Positions 62,199 through 64,000 of a DNA stretch of 64,000 bases are shown here, piece after piece; position 1 is the stretch's first letter; each line of letters begins with the position of its first letter. Source of the DNA: Rhizomicrobium sp. (GTDB taxonomy: Bacteria > Pseudomonadota > Alphaproteobacteria > Micropepsales > Micropepsaceae); the NCBI GenBank assembly GCA_037200985.1, contig JBBCGJ010000001.1, positions 3,758,756 through 3,822,755 of the forward strand, read 5' to 3'. The translations under genes and the position numbers were made by a program. A model generated the notes under the pieces. That model had not been told where the DNA came from. It did not search any database and saw nothing but the letters and a program-made list of their open reading frames with translations.

Positions 62199-64000
62199 GC
62201 TTTTCCGAGACCTTCATCCGCCGGCCGATCGCCACGACGCTCTTGACCATCGGGCTGGCGCTGGCCGGCGGCGTCGCCTATTTCCTGCTGCCGGTCGAGG
62301 CGCTGCCGAATATCGACGTGCCGACGATCTCGGTGACCGCGTCCCTGCCGGGCGCCAGTCCGCAGACAGTGTCGACCAGCGTGACGACGCCGCTGGAGCG
62401 GCATCTGGGCGTGATCGCCGACGTCGACGAGATGACCTCGACCAGCTCGGTGGGCTCGGCCCGCATCACCCTGCAGTTCAATTCCAAGCGCAACATCGAC
62501 GGCGCGGCGCGCGACGTGCAGGCGGCGATCAACGCGGCCCGCGCCGACCTACCCGCCTCGCTGCGCTCCAATCCCACCTACCGCAAGGTCAACCCGGCCG
62601 ACCAGCCGATCCTGATCATGGCGCTGACCTCGGCCACGCTGTCGCCGGGGCAGATCTACGATTCCGCCTCCAACATCCTGCAGCAGAAGCTCTCCACGGT
62701 GGACGGCGTCGGCCAAGTGCAGATCGCCGGCGGCTCGCTGCCCGCGGTCCGCGTCGAGCTTAATCCGCGCGCCCTGTTCAAATACGGCATCGGGCTGGAG
62801 GACGTGCGCGCCGCGCTGTCGGCCGCCAACGCCAACGCGCCCAAGGGCGCGGTGGAGCAGGGCGCCCAGCGCTACCAGGTCTATGTCAACGACACCGCCA
62901 CCAAGGCCGACCAGTACAAGACGCTGATCGTCGCCTACCGCAACGGCGCGGCGGTCCGGCTCTCCGACGTGGCGCAGGTGAACGACGGCGTCGAGGATGT
63001 CCGCAATATCGGCATGTCGAACAACAAGCCGGCCATCCTGGTGTTGCTGTTCCGCACGCCCGGCGCCAACATCATCCAGACCGTCGACAATGTGAAAACG
63101 ATCCTGCCGCAGCTCCAGGCCGCGCTGCCGCCGTCGATCCATCTCGACATCGCGGTCGACCGCACGGGGACGATCCACGATTCGCTGCGCGACGTGCAGC
63201 GCTCGATGATCGTGTCGATCCTGCTGGTGATGTTCGTCGTCTATCTTTTCCTGCGCGACGGGCGGGCCGCGATCATTCCCTCGATTGCCGTGCCGCTATC
63301 CCTGATCGGGACCTTCGGGGCGATGTACCTGCTCGGCTATACGCTCAACAACCTGTCGCTGATGGCGCTGACGGTCGCCACCGGATTCGTGGTGGACGAC
63401 GCCATCGTCGTGCTGGAGAACGTCTCGCGCCATATCGAAGGCGGCATGTCGCGGCTCGAGGCGACGATCGTCGGCACGCGCGAGGTCGCCTTCACCGTGC
63501 TGTCGATGAGCATATCCCTGGTCGCCGTGTTCATCCCGATCCTCCTGATGGGCGGCATCGTGGGCCGCTATTTCAACGAATTCGCCATGGTGCTGACCGT
63601 CGCGATCACCATCTCGCTGATCGTGTCTCTGACGACGACGCCGATGCTCTGCGCCATCCTCGACCTGAACCAGGTCGGCCGCGGCCGGGGTCCGTTGCTG
63701 CGTCTTTCGGAGCGCGCTTTCAACGCGGCGCACGATTTCTACGCCCGCACGCTTTCGGCCGCCTTGCGGATTCCGGGCTGGATCGCGCTGATCCTGCTGG
63801 CCACGATCCTGGCCAATATCGTCCTCTACTACTACGTGCCCAAAGGATTCTTCCCCAACGAGGACACCGGCCAGGCGTTCGGCTCGATCCGCGCCGGCCC
63901 GTCGATCTCGTTCCAACTCATGAAGCAGAAATTCGCCCAGTTCATGAAGATCGTGAGCGAGGACCCTGCGGTCCAGACCGTCACCGGCACGATCGGCGGC
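62195..64000 (+). CDS. mdtC: RND multidrug efflux permease (MdtC type), cut by window end
   Basis: The first 602 residues of a second RND permease. It starts [20 protein letters not shown], with [20 protein letters not shown] and the proton-relay motif [20 protein letters not shown]. It is clearly related to the preceding MdtB-type gene, as expected for the MdtB-MdtC pair. The ATG at 62195 lies inside the mdtB stop (ATGA overlap). The reading frame is intact to the window edge, so the end of the protein and any outer-membrane channel gene lie beyond it. Confidence 0.93.
   Translation, partial: MSFSETFIRRPIATTLLTIGLALAGGVAYFLLPVEALPNIDVPTISVTASLPGASPQTVSTSVTTPLERHLGVIADVDEMTSTSSVGSARITLQFNSKRNIDGAARDVQAAINAARADLPASLRSNPTYRKVNPADQPILIMALTSATLSPGQIYDSASNILQQKLSTVDGVGQVQIAGGSLPAVRVELNPRALFKYGIGLEDVRAALSAANANAPKGAVEQGAQRYQVYVNDTATKADQYKTLIVAYRNGAAVRLSDVAQVNDGVEDVRNIGMSNNKPAILVLLFRTPGANIIQTVDNVKTILPQLQAALPPSIHLDIAVDRTGTIHDSLRDVQRSMIVSILLVMFVVYLFLRDGRAAIIPSIAVPLSLIGTFGAMYLLGYTLNNLSLMALTVATGFVVDDAIVVLENVSRHIEGGMSRLEATIVGTREVAFTVLSMSISLVAVFIPILLMGGIVGRYFNEFAMVLTVAITISLIVSLTTTPMLCAILDLNQVGRGRGPLLRLSERAFNAAHDFYARTLSAALRIPGWIALILLATILANIVLYYYVPKGFFPNEDTGQAFGSIRAGPSISFQLMKQKFAQFMKIVSEDPAVQTVTGTIGG

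Overview
The window is 64 kb of GC-rich chromosomal DNA that reads as an alphaproteobacterium. The supporting signs are a GTTC-N7-GTTC SOS box in front of an imuA-imuB-dnaE2 mutagenesis operon, a pair of IalB-family proteins, a large TonB-dependent receptor, and an exopolysaccharide gene set resembling holdfast/capsule clusters. Genus cannot be fixed from the sequence; a free-living relative of Rhizomicrobium, Caulobacterales or Sphingomonadales would fit. No rRNA, tRNA or CRISPR array was seen.

Layout. 0.1-4.1 kb: a hypothetical protein, then an operon of a thioredoxin-NhaA fusion antiporter and a saccharopine-dehydrogenase-like reductase. 4.5-6.5 kb: a small membrane protein converging on a LysR regulator that is divergent from a pirin gene, with palindromes between regulator and pirin. 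6.6-10.5 kb is an accessory island. It holds an intact ISAs1-family element with 10-bp target duplications inside a REP-like palindrome, a 204-bp-period tandem duplication carrying a gene fragment, a two-gene operon divergent from an XRE regulator across a perfect 11+1+11 operator, and a more A+T-rich MerR/DUF433-PIN toxin-antitoxin pair. 10.7-11.7 kb: a membrane protein and a YkgJ-type cysteine-cluster protein.

11.7-20.6 kb is a glycan locus. A GH84-like hexosaminidase is translationally coupled to a polytopic membrane protein. Divergent to these is a 1139-residue GH18-CE4-GT2 fusion that puts synthesis, deacetylation and hydrolysis of a GlcNAc-type polymer in one chain. Two coupled polytopic membrane proteins follow. 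20.7-26.3 kb is the SOS mutasome operon; palindromic elements lie in frame inside both dnaE2 and imuB.

26.4-38.3 kb looks like a regulated catabolic island: TetR, TonB receptor, sulfatase/phosphonate monoester hydrolase, second TetR, fumarylacetoacetate-hydrolase-fold protein, dienelactone hydrolase, cytochrome P450 and acyl-CoA synthetase. Together they suggest uptake, deconjugation, oxidation and CoA activation of a hydrophobic or sulfated organic acid. 38.5-42.0 kb: ATP-dependent DNA ligase with its partner exonuclease, then a second dienelactone hydrolase.

42.0-56.7 kb is an exopolysaccharide assembly cluster with overlapping genes: deacetylase, initiating sugar transferase, WecG/TagA glycosyltransferase, flippase, GT2, polymerase/ligase, GT2, a Tat-exported GH10 enzyme, an FAD oxidoreductase (opposite strand), an ATP-grasp protein, a Wzz-type protein fused to a degenerate BY-kinase domain, and two IalB-family proteins. 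No outer-membrane export lipoprotein is present in the window. 56.7-64 kb: a DedA membrane protein, then an mdtABC-type RND efflux operon whose adaptor carries a Cys-rich tail; mdtC runs off the end.
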